Part shown: piece after piece, positions 43,717-58,100 of the stretch | How the letters are laid out: every line of letters begins with the position of its first letter | How positions within the stretch are numbered: the stretch's first letter is position 1 | From: Ianthella basta | Taxonomy: Eukaryota; Porifera; Demospongiae; Verongiida; Ianthellidae | DNA length: 64,000 nucleotides | NCBI GenBank assembly: GCA_964019415.1 | Contig: OZ025871.1 | Span: forward strand, 266,501-330,500 | Reading direction: 5' to 3' | Notes under the pieces: model-generated | Database searches by the model: none | The model's input: only the letters and a program-made list of their open reading frames with translations | What the model was told of the DNA's origin: nothing | Program-made: the position numbers and the translations under genes

Positions 43717-46492
43717 TAGTGCCTTCATGCAAGAATGGCCAGAATGACTGAAACACATTGTAGGATGCAAAAGTGTCCCATTCAAAATAGTGTGCAGCAA
43801 TAGTAAGAGAGTATTAAGTAAGTTATTCAGTGCAGTCCAATAGACCAAAGATTTTGAATTTATGTTGCCATGGTAACAGTATGCTGCATAAACACCTGCT
43901 AATTATGCGCATTTTTGTGAAAATAAGCATTCTTTTGGACCTATTCTGCCAATAGGGAAGCAGTTGGAGTGAATCTGATAATTGTATTGTAATATACAAT
44001 GTAAAAGGAAAGATTTCACAACAGTTTATTTTTCTGCAATATTCCTACTTTACAGTAAGAGGTTTTTCATTTGGCTAATTATGCGCATTTGTGGGTTGAT
44101 TAAGTGACCTATTTCGATGCATGTGCTTGGCGAAATGGCATGAAACTCACAGGTATTGGAGTATGTACTAATATTTAAATTATCACAGAAGGAAACATTT
44201 CTAAGTAATTTACATCCAGAGATACAAGAATTTTAATGGGAACTATACAAAGTCTTAAAAAATAGCATATAAATTCAGTACAAGCAAAAGTCATGCACAG
44301 TAACATATAAATGAGGTGCTCATGGAAAACTTTCTTGCTCTGGCACTTTCCTATGGGACTTGTACTTCTTTACGGCTTCATTTGCCTGATATCCACTAAT
44401 TCCTTCTCTGTATGCATGAATGTAGTCCCTTGATTTCTGGAAATACTTGCGTATGGCATCAAGTGAAACACTTTCCAATGCTGGTGTCACTGTGTTCTGC
44501 AAGCCCACAAAAGAGTAGTTGCAGTGGTTCCGGGCATAGACTTTAGCCCTACCCCACACCCGTTCTATGGGGTTAAGCTAAGGGTGAAATTTGGGAATGA
44601 ACATAGCCCGGTAGTTAAAGCGGACTAACAGTCTTTCAACTTTGTTCTTTTCATTACGAAAATCGTCATGTGATGCCAAAATTTTTATCATTTGCTCCTT
44701 CACAAGTTTGTGTGTATTCACTCCCCTCTCCTCTAGCACCATTCGCAAGCCTTTGGGGCGACCATCCGAAAGAGTCATTGTCTGAGGAGCCCCATTGATT
44801 GTGTACAACGAAGAAGGTCTCATTACAGGTGCTTTTCCGCCAGGCTTGACATTCATCCGATGAGCAACAAGGGCATCATCATCATATGTCATGTGAATTT
44901 TGGCCTGGTCAAATACAAAGATAACATCATAAGTTTCTGGTGGGTACTTAAAGGCTGCAATCTGGGCAGCTTTGGCGACTTGAAGACAGAAGTTGTCTGC
45001 AGTGAAGTACCCTTCATGCTCCTCACCAATATGCATAACCTCCCTGGCATAGATTGGTACATCTTGTCCAAGTTCATCCCTTCTGGCTATCTCAGACTGT
45101 GAGAGTCTGAGGTAACCATTGAATTCATCAATAAAATCTGTGACCATTATCCCCCTGCCCTGATCCTTGGGGCGTAGTGGCCCAGAACCTTTCTCATGCC
45201 AAGCGTAGACCCTCCCTTCATTTGAGTGGAACACCGTCTCATCATGAAAGATTAGCACAACATGCTTGTCAGCACTGGAGTTGCCCAATGCGTATGGATG
45301 AATTCCATCTGAGCAGGTTGGAGGTGGCTTGTGGGTTGCTTCCAGAGTACACAGAACATCTATGAATTTGACACGATCTGCTTTGACGTCGGAGCGCTCA
45401 TGACCATCAACGAAACCTTTAGATATTTGGGAATATTGAAAGCCAGCCTTCTTCATCAACTTCCAAGCTGTCACTGATCCAATTTTACTCTGTGATGGTT
45501 GGGAATTTTGGATGGAAGGCAAGAGATGGCTATTTATCCAATTTTTAAATTTTGCAACTGTGAGGTCTGAGTTCCTTTTCGCAGTCTCGGCCCTCAACCA
45601 TTTGGTAGCCTTAGAAAGGACCTTTTCGTCATTAAGCAAGATGTTGCGCTTCCATGTTCCTTGCTCTTCGGGTACAATATCTCCACTGCTCACATAGAAG
45701 TCAGAGTGCCATCGCCTAAGCGACCGTTCAGAGGAAGGGACATATTTTGCTGCCACCTCTGCAGCCCTAGACCTACTCATATCAGCCTCACGCATGAGAA
45801 CCTCAACGAGGAGAATTCCTTGAACATGCATAGCTTCAGCCACCTGAGCTGAACTCCATTCCCTCAGTATTGATTGAGCTTCCTCGTAGGTGAATGCATA
45901 CTCTTCATCTTCGGACTGCTCGTCACTGCTGTCATTTTCCATGCTACCTTCACTTATTGCTGTTGCTACCTCTCCTGTAGAAGTCTCAGCAGGTTGCACA
46001 CTAGCTTCTGTGCCATGAACCTGTGTCTCAGATGGCAATGGCGACTCTTCGCTTGTAGAAACTCTCTTGCTACGAACTTTTTCCATTCTTTCTCGCATTC
46101 GCTTCCGTGAAGACCACCTGTTACGCGTTTCAGACATGATTTGATCGAAATTCGCTCCGTACAGGGCTAGATAATCGCTCGAGACCGACGGAGTTCATTT
46201 TATAGAACGACGAACAAAATGGCCGCCACCCGCGAAACCGGAAATAATGCGGAACTTTGCGGTCAAGTTTACGGTGTCGCAATTCTGCGGTCGCATTACG
46301 TCATCATAATACGCTAATCTGATTGGCTGGAAACGGTATCTGAGCCAGGAAGCCGGCTACATCATTTTTGACTTCAGATTCGGACTCTACGCATCCGAAA
46401 ACCTCTAAGTGAATGTTTACACAGTCGTAGTGACGTCACTAACCACGATACAAGGAGGAAAGGAAGTTGGCCATTCTTGCGTGAATGCACTA
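43717..46492 (-). mobile_element. 2.8 kb DDE DNA transposon with TA target duplication
   Basis: Terminal inverted repeats of about 26 bp (TAGTGCCTTCATGCAAG... and the complement of ...CTTGCGTGAATGCACTA) flanked by TA at 43715-43716 and 46493-46494. It was inserted between two tandem hammerhead repeats; removing it and one TA restores an 87-bp tandem spacing. Confidence 0.88.
44320..46137 (-). pseudogene. IS630/Tc1-like DDE transposase with one in-frame stop
   Basis: Starts at ATG 46137. The first ~85 residues are basic then acidic; a helical DNA-binding region follows; the DDE domain carries IFHDETVFHSNE (about residue 297), VFDQAKIH (about 408) and NPIERVWGRAKVYAR. A single TAG at 44578-44580 falls directly before LNPIERVWG, where relatives usually have Glu (HPELNPIE), consistent with one GAG to TAG change. 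The frame continues unbroken afterwards to 44320. Similar transposases are common in fungal and invertebrate genomes. Apart from this stop the gene looks well preserved. Confidence 0.82.
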
Positions 46493-46494
46493 TA

Positions 46495-46530
46495 ACAGCT
46501 GAAGAAGATCTACGGATCGAAACGTCCTGT
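46495..46530 (+). ncRNA. Minimal hammerhead, third copy
   Basis: ACAG, CTGAAGA, GATC-TACG-GATC, GAAA, CGTC, CTGT; no insertion. Confidence 0.82.
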
Positions 46531-46577
46531 CCCCTGAAGTGACTGCTGTGTTTATGCTCATCAATTCTCTAAATCAT

Positions 46578-48103
46578 CTTGCCTAATCTTGCCAAATCTT
46601 ACCTTCTCATATCTTGCCAAATCTTGCCTGATCTTTCCTTGTCATATCTTGCCAAATCTTGCCAAGTCTTACCTTTAAGTTGTCATATCTTGCCAAATCT
46701 TGCCAAATCTTACCTTGGCATATCTTACCAAATCTTGCCTAATCTTACCTTGTCATATCTTGCCTAATCTTGCCAAATCTTACCTTGTCATATCTTGCCA
46801 AATCTTGCCGAATCTTACCTTGTCATATCTTGCCAAATCTTGCCAAATCTTACCTTGTCATTTCTTGCCTAATCTTGCCAAATCTTACCTTGTCATATCT
46901 TGCCAAATCTTGCCTGATCTTACCTTGTCATATCTTGCCAAATCTTGGTTATTCTTACTTTTTCATATCTTGCCAAATCTTGACTAATCTCACCTTGTCA
47001 TATATTGCCAAATCTTGCCAAATATTACCTTGTCATATCTTGCCAAATCTTGCCAAATTTCACCTTGTCATATCTTGCCAAATCTTGACTAATCTTACCT
47101 TGTCATATCTTGCCAAAGCTTACCTTGTCATATCTTACCAAATCTTGCCTAATCTTACCTTGTCATATCTTACCAAATCTTGCTTAATCTTACCTTATCA
47201 TATCATGCCAAATCTTGCCAAATCTTACCATGTAATATCTTGCCAAATCGTGCCTAATCTTACATTTTCATATCTTGCCAAATCCTTCTTAATCTTACCC
47301 AGTCATATCTCGCCAAATCTTGCCAAATCTTATCATGTCATATCTTGCCAAATATTGCCGAATCTTACCTTGTCATATCTTACCAAATCATGCTTAATCT
47401 TACCTTGTCATATCTTGCCAAATCTTGCCAAATCTTACCTTGGCATATCTTGCCAAATCTTGACTAATCTCACCTTGTCATATATTGCCAAATCTTGCCA
47501 AATATTACCTTGTCATATCTTGCCAAATCTTGCCAAATTTCACCTTGTCATATCTTGCCAAATCTTGACTAATCTTACCTTGTCATATCTTGCCAAAGCT
47601 TACCTTGTCATATCTTACCAAATCTTGCCTAATCTTACCTTGTCATATCTTACCAAATCTTGCTTAATCTTACCTTATCATATCATGCCAAATCTTGCCA
47701 AATCTTACCATGTAATATCTTGCCAAATCGTGCCTAATCTTACATTTTCATATCTTGCCAAATCCTTCTTAATCTTACCTTGTCATATCTTGCCAAATCT
47801 AGCCAAATCTTACCTTGTCATATCTTGCCAAATCTTGCCGAATCTTACCTTGTCATATCTTGCCAAATCTTGGCAAATCTTGCCAAATCTTACCTTGTCA
47901 TATCTTGCCTAATATTACCTTGTCATATCTTGCCAAATCTTGCCTGATCTTACCTTGTCATATCTTGCCAAATCTTGCTTATTCTTACTTTTTCATATCT
48001 TGCCAAATCTTGACTAATCTTACCTTGTCATATCTCGCCAAATCTTGCCAAATCTTACCTTGTCATATCTTGCCAAATCTTGCCTAATCTTACCTTGTCA
48101 TAT
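46578..48103. repeat. 35-bp satellite, block 3
   Basis: Contains a direct duplication of about 480 bp (46981-47290 region matches 47461-47770). Confidence 0.97.
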
Positions 48104-49128
48104 GTGATAGGATTTGCGAAAAGGGCCTATTTGGGGGCAACTCACGATTTTGAGTTAAGCACATAGTGTGAAAGTGCACTCGACGAGCTTCCTATTGCAC
48201 TTTACTGCACTTCACTAGCGTGTTCCGTTACCGAGATATACGTGCTGGAAGTTCGAAATTACGAGTAGTCTGATTTCAAGAAAACGGCGTTCAAACATTT
48301 ACTTCCGGTAAAACCGCAACACTCCGCATTCTACCGTGTTACGAATGATGTCACCACAAACATGGTGGAGCTGGACAATCATGCTACGAACGTTTTCTCT
48401 TTGCAGTTGTCTCTGAGTATTGCAGACTCTTCTTGGCTGGGCGCCGCATCATCGTACTATACAGTGTGCTTCTCTGGAAGGTCATTTCGAACCCAGCGTA
48501 TTCGTTCTAAACCGGAATCCACGAAAGAGTAGTCGTGTTAGAGTTGCCCATCGTTGGCTGCAGTGCCTTTGCAGCTGGTAGAGTCCCTCCCATCATCAGG
48601 TAAGCCAAAGTAGTCGATCATGTCTATTGTGCCTGCTGCTCGTCTCCGCTGAACAAAAAGTATCCGCCGTTTTACCGTATTCATAGCCCTTGTAGGAATC
48701 ACTGAAGGCTACAAGCGACGCCACTGTAAACGTGCTCATGTAGAGAGATGGTGCTGCTAGCACAAAGGCACATACGAGCCTGCAAAGAGGATTTGCAGGC
48801 TTGTCTAAGGTCTTCCTGAGAGAGATGAATACACTTAACGTACGGCCTTTCCCCATTTCTCCGTAGATGTTTTGTATACTATCCGTATTACATTTCCGTA
48901 TACTCCGTTCACAAACAATGTGACCGCTGCCGTGAAAATGTTCGGTCCTCGTTTGAAACGCACGAAAGGGCTACGAGTTTCAAACTTGGCCAGAAGGTAG
49001 GAGATACATCATAGGTACTAATAATGCAATAATCCGCGATTGCGTGAAATTTCACCTATGCGCGAGTTTTACCCGTACTAACAAGTTTACATTGCCCCCA
49101 AATAGGCCCTTTTCGCAAAGCCGGTCAC
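48104..49128. mobile_element. ~1.0 kb non-autonomous TIR element
   Basis: Ends carry GTGATAGGATTTGCGAAAAG... and the complement of ...CTTTTCGCAAAGCCGGTCAC; the inner 27 bp (TTTGCGAAAAGGGCC through GGGGGCAA) match exactly. ATAT of the satellite is repeated at both edges, a likely 2-4 bp target duplication. The interior has no transposase; the longest frame is 86 codons (reverse) and unrecognised. Confidence 0.82.
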
Positions 49129-52100
49129 ATATCTTGCCAAATCTTGCCAAATCTTACCCTGTCATATCTTGCCAAATCTTGCCAAATCTTACCATGTCAT
49201 ATCTTGCCAAATCTTGCCTAATCTTATCTTGTCATATCTTGCCAAATATTACCTTGTCATATCTTGCCAAATCTTGCCAAATCTTACCTTGTCATATCTT
49301 CCAAATCTTGCCTAATCTTACATTGTCATATCTTGCCAAATCTTGCCGAATCTTACCTTGTCATATCATACCAAATCTTGCCATATCTTGCCAAATCTTA
49401 CCTTGTCATATCTTGCCTAATCTTGCCAAATCTTACCTTCTCATATCTAACCAAATCTTGCCTGATCTTACCTTGTCATATCTTGCCAAATCTTGCCAAG
49501 TCTTACCTTTAAGTCGTCATATCTTGCCAAATCTTGCCTTTTCTTCCTTTTCATATCTTGCCAAATCTTGCTTAATCTTACCTTCTCATATCTTGCCAAA
49601 TCTTGCCAAATCTTACCTTGTCATATCTTACCAAATCTTGCTTAATCTTACCTTGTCATATCTTGCCAAATCTTGCCTCATCTTACCTTGTCATATCTTG
49701 CCAAATCTTGCCTAATCTTACTTTTTCATATCTTGCCAAATCTTGCTTAATCTCACCTTGTCATATATTGCCAAATCTTGCCAAATATTACCTTGTCATA
49801 TCTTGCCAAATCTTGCCAAATTTTACCTTGTCATATCTTGCCAAATCTTGACTAATCTTACCTTGTCATATCTTGCCAAAGCTTACCTTGTCATATCTTA
49901 CCAAATCTTGCCTAATCTTACCTTGTCATATCTTACCAAATCTTGCTTAATCTTACTTTATCATATCTTGCCAAATCGTATCTTGTCATATCTTGCCAAA
50001 TCTTGCCAAATATTACCTTGTCAAATCTTGCCAAATCTTACCTTGGCAAATCTTACCAAATCTTGCCTAATCTTACCTTGTCATATCTTGCCTAATCTTG
50101 CCAAATCTTACCTTTCTTATCTTGCCAAATCATGCCGAATCTTACCTTCTCATATCTTGCCAAATCTTGCCAAATCTTGCCAAATCTTACCTTGTCAAAT
50201 CTTGCCTAATCTTGCCAAATCTTACCTAGTCATATCTTGCCAAATCTTGCCTGATCTTACCTTGTCATATCTTGTCAAATCTTGCTTATTCTTACTTTTT
50301 CACATCTTGCAAAATCTTGACTAATCTTACCTTGTCATATCTCGCCAAATCTTGCCAAATCTTACCTTGTCATATCTTGCCAAATCTTGCCTAATCTCAC
50401 CTTGTCATATCTTGCCAAATCTTGCCAAATCTTACCCTGTCATATCTTGCCAAATCTTGCCAAATCTTATCATGTCATATCTTGCCAAATCTTACTAAAT
50501 CTTACCTTGTCATATCTTGCTAAATCTTGCTTAATCTTACCTTGTCATATCTTGCTAACTCTTGCCAAATCTTATCTTGTCATATCTTGCCAAATCTTGC
50601 CAAATCTTACCTTGTCATATCGTGCCTAATATTGCCAAATCTTACCTTCTCATATATAACCAAATCTTTCCTGAACTTACCTTGTCATATCTTGCCAAAT
50701 CTTGCCAAGTCTTACCTTTACGTTGTCATATCTTGCCAAATCTTGCCTATTCTTCCTTTTCATATCTTGCCAAATCTTGCTTAATCTTGCCTTCTCATAT
50801 CTTGCCAAATCTTGCCAAATCTTACCTTGTCATATCTTGCCAAATCTTGCCAAATCTTATCTTGTCATATCTTGCCAAATCTTGCCTAATCTTACCTTGT
50901 CATATCTTGCTAAATCTTGCCTAATAATACTTTTTCATATCTTGCCAAATCTTGCTTGATCTCACCTTGTCATATATTGCCAAATCTTACCAAATCTTGC
51001 CAAATTTTATCTTGTCATATCCTGCCAAATCTTGACTAATCTTACCTTGTCATATCTTGCCAAAGCTTACCTTGTCATATCTTACCAAATCTTGCCTAAT
51101 CTTACCTTGTCATATCTTACCAAATCTTGCTTAATCTTACCTTATCATATCTTGCCAAATCTTGCCAAATCTTATCTTGTCATATCTTGCCAAATCTTGC
51201 CAAATATTACCTTGTCATATCTTGCCAAATCTTACCTTGGCAAATCTTACCTTGGCATATGCTACCAAATCTTGCCTAATCTTACCTTGTCATATCTTGC
51301 CTAATCTTGCCAAATCTTACCTTGTCATATCTTGCCAAATCTTGCCGAATCTTACCTTGTCATATCTTGCCTAATCTTGCCAAATCTTACCTTGTCATAT
51401 CTTGCCAAATCTTGCCTGATCTTACCTTGTCATATCTTGCCAAATCTTGCTTATTCTTACTTTTTCATATCTTGCCAAATCTTGCCAAATCTTATCTTGT
51501 CATATATTGCCAAATCTTGACTAATCTTACCTTGTCATATCTCTCCAAATCTTGCCAAATCTTACCTTGTCATATCTTGCCTAATCTTGCCTAATCTCAC
51601 CTTGTCATATCTTGCAAAATCTTGCCAAATCTTACCCTGTCATATCTTGCCAAATCTTGCCAAATCTTACCATGTCATATCTTGCCAAATCTTACTAAAT
51701 CTTACCTTGTCATATCTTGCCAAATCTTGCTTAATCTTACCTTGTCATATCTTGCTAAATCTTGCCAAATTTTACCTTGTCATATCTTGCCAAATCTTGC
51801 CAAATCTTACCTTGTCATATCTTGCCTAATCTTGCCAAATCTTACCTTCTCATATCTAACCAAATCTTGCCTGAACTTACCTTGTCATATCTTGCCAAAT
51901 CTTGCCAAGTCTTACTTTTAAGTTGTCATATCTTGCCAAATCTTGCCTATTCTTCCTTTTCATATCTTGCCAAATCTTGCTTAATCTTACCTTCTCATAT
52001 CTTGCCAAATCTTGCCAAATCTTACCTTATCATATCTTGCCAAATCTTGCCAAATCTTATCTTGTCATATCTTGCCAAATCTTGCCTAATCTTACCTTGT

Positions 52101-55100
52101 CATATCTTGCCAAATCTTGCCTAATAATACTTTTTCATATCTTGCCAAATCTTGCTTGATCTCACCTTGTCATATATTGCCAAATCTTGCCAAATATTAC
52201 CTTGTCATATCTTGCCAAATCTTGCCAAATTTTACCTTGTCATATCCTGCCAAATCTTGACTAATCTTACCTTGTCATATCTTGCCAAAGCTTACCTTGT
52301 CATATCTTACCAAATCTTGCCTAATCTTACCTTGTCATATCTTACCAAATCTTGCTTGATCTTACCTTATCATATCTTGCCAAATCTTGCCAAATCTCAT
52401 CTTGTCATATCTTGCCAAATCTTGCCAAATATTACCTTGTCATATCTTGCCAAATCTTGCCAAATCTTACCTTGGCATATCTTACCAAATCTTGCCTAAT
52501 CTTACCTTGTCATATCTTGCCTAATCTTGCCAAATCTTACCTTGTCATATCTTGCCAAATTTTGCCGAATCTTACCTTGTCATATCTTGCCAAATCTTGC
52601 AAAATCTTGCCAAATCTTACCTTGTCATATCTTGCCTAATCTTGCCAAATCTTACCTTGTCATATCTTGCCAAATCTTGCCAGATCTTACCTTGTCATAT
52701 CTTGCCAAATCTTGCTTATTCTTACTTTTTCATATCTTGCCAAATCTTGACTAATCTTACCTTGTCATATCTCGCCAAATCTTACCTTGTCATATCTTGC
52801 CAAATCTTGCCTAATCTCACCTTGTCATATCTTGCCAAATCTTGCCAAATCTTACCCTGTCATATCTTGCCAAATCTTGCCAAATCTTACCATGTCATAT
52901 CTTGCAAAATCTTGCCTAATCTTACTTTTTCATATCTTGCCAAATCTTGCCAAATCTTACCTTCTCATATCTTGCTAAATCTTGCCTGATCTTTCCTTGT
53001 CATATCTTGCCAAATCTTTCCAAGTCTTACCTTTAAGTTGTCATATCTTGCCAAATCTGGCCAAATCTTACCTTGGCATATCTTACCAAATCTTGCCTAA
53101 TCTTACCTTCTCATATCTTGCCAAATCTTGCCAAATCTTACCTTGTCATATCTTGCCAAATCTTGCCAAATCTTATCTTGTCATATCTTGCCAAATCTTG
53201 CCTAATCTTACCTTGTCATATCTTGCCAAATCTTGCCTAATAATACTTTTTCATATCTTGCCAAATCTTGCTTGATCTCACCTTGTCATATATTGCCAAA
53301 TCTTGCCAAATATTACCTTGTCATATCTTGCCAAATCTTGCCAAATTTTACCTTGTCATATCCTGCCAAATCTTGACTAATCTTACCTTGTCATATCTTG
53401 CCAAAGCTTACCTTGTCATATCTTACCAAATCTTGCCTAATCTTACCTTGTCATATCTTACCAAATCTTGCTTGATCTTACCTTATCATATCTTGCCAAA
53501 TCTTGCCAAATCTCATCTTGTCATATCTTGCCAAATCTTGCCAAATATTACCTTGTCATATCTTGCCAAATCTTGCCAAATCTTACTTTGGCATATCTTA
53601 CCAAATCTTGCCTAATCTTACCTTGTCATATCTTGCCTAATCTTGCCAAATCTTACCTTGTCATATCTTGCCAAATTTTGCCGAATCTTACCTTGTCATA
53701 TCTTGCCAAATCTTGCAAAATCTTGCCAAATCTTACCTTGTCATATCTTGCCTAATCTTGCCAAATCTTACCTTGTCATATCTTGCCAAATCTTGCCAGA
53801 TCTTACCTTGTCATATCTTGCCAAATCTTGCTTATTCTTACTTTTTCATATCTTGCCAAATCTTGACTAATCTTACCTTGTCATATCTCGCCAAATCTTG
53901 CCAAATCTTACCTTGTCATATCTTGCCAAATCTTGCCTAATCTCACCTTGTCATATCTTGCCAAATCTTGCCAAATCTTACCCTGTCATATCTTGCCAAA
54001 TCTTGCCAAATCTTACCATGTCATATCTTGCAAAATCTTGCCTAATCTTACTTTTTCATATCTTGCCAAATCTTGCCAAATCTTACCTTCTCATATCTTG
54101 CTAAATCTTGCCTGATCTTTCCTTGTCATATCTTGCCAAATCTTTCCAAGTCTTACCTTTAAGTTGTCATATCTTGCCAAATCTGGCCAAATCTTACCTT
54201 GGCATATCTTACCAAATCTTGCCTAATCTTACCTTGTCATATCTTGTCTAATCTTGCCAAATCTTACCTTGTCATATCTTGCCAAATCTTGCCGAATCTT
54301 ACCTTGCCAAATCTTACCTTGTCATATCTTGCCAAATCTTGTCTGATCTTACCTTGTCATATCTTGCCAAATCTTGCCTATTCTTCCTTTTCATATCTTG
54401 CCAAATCTTCCTTAATCTTACCTTCTCATATCTTGCCTAATCTTTTCAAATCTTACCTTGACATATCTTGCCAAATCTTGCCAAATCTTACCTTGTCATA
54501 TCTTGCCAAATCTTGCCTAATCTTACCTTGTCATATCTTGCCAAATCTTGACTAATCTTTCCTTATCATAACTTGCGAAAGCTTACCTTGTCATATCTTA
54601 CCAAATCTTTCTTAATCTTACTTTTTCATATCTTGCCAAATCTTGCTTAATCTCACCTTGTCATATCTTGCCAAATCTTGCCAAACATTACCTTGTCATA
54701 TCTTGCCAAATCTTGCTTAATCTTACCTTGTCATATCTTGCCAAATCTTGCCAAACTTTATCTTCTCATATCTTGCCAAATCTTGCCAAATATTACCTTA
54801 TCATATCTTGCCAAATTATGCCAAATCTTACCTTCTCATATCTTGCCAAATCTTAACTAATCTTACCTTGTCATATCTTGCCAAATCTTGCCAAGTACTA
54901 CCTTGTCATATCTTGCCAATTCTTGCCGAATCTTAACTTGTCATGTCTTGCCAAATCTTGCCAAATATTCCCTTGTCATATCTTGCCAAATCTTGCCAAA
55001 ACTTATCTTGTCATATCTTGCCAAATCTTGCCTAATCTTACCTTCATATCGTGCTTAATCTTGTCAAATCTTAACTTGTCATATCTTGCCAAATCTTGCC

Positions 55101-58100
55101 TAATCTTACTTTATCATATCCAGCCAAATCTTGCTTAATCTTACCATGTCATATCTTGCCAAATCTTACCAAATCTTACCTTCAGTTGTCATATCTTGCA
55201 AAATCTTGCCTTATCTTGCCAAATCTTGCTTAATCTTACCTTGTCATATCTTACCAAATCTTACCAAATCTTACCTTGTCATATCTCGCCAAATCTTGCC
55301 TAATATTGCCAAATCTTGACTAATCTTAACTTGCCATATCTTGCCAAATCTTGCCAAATCTTACCTTGCCATATCTTGCCAAATCTTGCCAAATCTTACC
55401 TTGTCATATCTTGCCAAATCTTGCTTAATCGTACCTTGTCATATCTTGCCAAGTCTTGCCAAATCTTACCTTGTCATATCTTGCCAAATCTTGCCAAATC
55501 TTACCTTCTCATATCTTGCCAAATCTTGACTAATCTTACCTTGTCATATCTTGCCAAATCTTGCCAAATACTACCTTGTCATATCTTGCCAATTCTTGCT
55601 GAATCTTACGTTGTCATATCTTGCCAAATCTTGCCAAATATTCCCTTGTCATATCTTGCCAAATCTTGCCAAAACTTATCTTGTCATATCTTGCCAAATC
55701 TTGCCTAATCTTACCTTCATATCTTGCTTAATCTTGCCAAATCTTAACTTGTCATATCTTGCCAAATCTAGCCTAATCTTACTTTTTCATATCTAGCCAA
55801 ATCTTGCTTAATCTTACCATGTCATATCTTGCCAAATCTTGCCAAATCTTACCTTAAGTTGTCATATCTTGCAAAATCTTGCCTTATCTTACTTTTCATA
55901 TCTTGCCAAATCTTGCTTAATCTTACCTTGTCATATCTTGCTAGATCTTACCAAATCTTACCTTGTCATATCTCACCAAATCTTGCCTAATCTTGCCAAA
56001 CCTTGACTAATCTTACCTTGCCATATCTTGCCAAATCTTGCCAAATCTTGCCCTGTCATATCTTGCCAAATCTTGCCATATCTTACCTTGTCATATCTTA
56101 CCAAATCTTGCTTAATCTTACCTTGTCATATCTTGCTAAATCTTTCCAATTCTTACCTTGTCATATCTTAAAAAATCTTGCTTAATCTTATCTTCATATC
56201 TTGCCAAATCTTGCCAAATCTTATCTTGCCATATCTTGCCAAATCTTGCCAAATACTTCCTTGTCATTTCTTGCAAAACCTTGCCAAATCTTACCATGTC
56301 ATATCTTTCCAAATCTTGCCTAATCTTACCTTATCATATCTTGCAAAATTTTACCGAATCTTACCTTGTTATATGTTATTAAATCTTGCCAAATCTTACA
56401 TTGTCATATCTTGCTTAATCTTGCCAAATCTTACCTTGTCATATCTTGCCAAATCTTGCCAAATCTTACCTTGGCATATCTTACCAAATCTAGCCTAGTC
56501 TTACCTTGTCATATCTTGCCAAATCTTGCGAAATCTTACCTTGTCATATCTTTCCAAATCTTGCCAAATCTTACCTTGTCATAACTTACTAAATTTTGCC
56601 AAATCTTGCCAAATCTTACCTTGTCATATCTTGCCTAATCTTGCCAAATCTTACCTAGTCATATCTTGCCAAATGTTGCCTGATCTTACCCTTGTCATAT
56701 CTTGCCTAATCTTGCTTATTCTTACTTTTTCATATCTTGCCAAATCTTGACTAATCATACCTTGTCATATCTCGCCAAATCTTGCCAAATCTTACCTTAT
56801 CATATCTTGCCAAATCTTGCCTAATCTTACCTTGTCATATCTTGCCAAATCTTGCCAAATCTTACCTTATCAAATCTTGCCAAATCTTGCCAAATCTTAC
56901 TTTTTCATATCTTGCCAAATCTTACTTAATCTTACCTTGTTATATCTTGCCAAATCTTGCCAAATCTTACCTTGTCATATCTTGCCAAATCTTTCCAATT
57001 CTTACCTTCTCATATCTTATCAAATCTTGCTTAATTTTACCTTCATATCTTGCCAAATCTTGCCAAATCTTATCCTGTCATATCTTGCCAAATCTTGCCA
57101 AATATTACCTTGTCATATCATGCCAAATCTTGCCAAATCTTAACTTGTCATATCTTACTAATTTCGCCAAATCTTGCCAAATCTTACCTTGTCATATCTT
57201 GCCTAATCTTGCCAAATCTTACCTTGTCATATCTTGCCAAATGTTGCCTGATTTACCTTGTCATATCTTGCCAAATCTTGCCTATTCTTACTTTTTCATA
57301 ACTTGCCAAATCTTGACTAATCATACCTTGTCATATTTCGCCAAATCTTGCCAAATCTTACCTTATCATATCTTGCCAAAATCTTGCCTAATCTTACCTT
57401 GTCATATCTTGCCAAATCTTGCCAAATCTTACCCTGTCAAATCTTGCCAAATCTTGCCAAATCTTACCATGTCATATCTTGCCAAATCTTGCCTAATCTT
57501 ATATACTTTTTCATATCTTGCCAAATCTTACTTAATCTTACCTTGTTTTATCTTGCCAAATCTTGCCAAATCTTACCTTGTCATACCTTGCCAAATCTTT
57601 CCAATTCTTACCTTCTCATATCTTACCAAATCTTGCTTAATTTTACCTTCATATCTTGCCAAATCTTGCCAAATATTACCTTGTCATATCTTGCCAAATC
57701 TTGCCAAATCTTACCTTGTCATATCTTGCTAAATCTTGCCTAATCTTACCTTGTCAAATCTTGCCAAATCTTGCCGAATCTTACCTTGTCATATCTTACC
57801 AAATCTTGCCAAATCTTGCCAAATCTTACCTTGTCCTATCTTGCCTAATATTGCCATATCTTACCTTCTCATATCTTGCCAAATCTTGCCTGATCTTACC
57901 TTGTCATATCTTGCCAAATCTTGCCAAGTCTTACCTTTCAGTTGTTATATCTTGCCAAATCTTGCCTATTCTTCCTTTTCATAGCTTGCCAAATCTTGCT
58001 TAATCCTACCTTCTCATAACTTGTCAAATCTTGCCAAAGCTTACCTTATCTTATCTTACCAATTCTTGCCTAATCTTACCTTGTCATATCTTACCAAATC

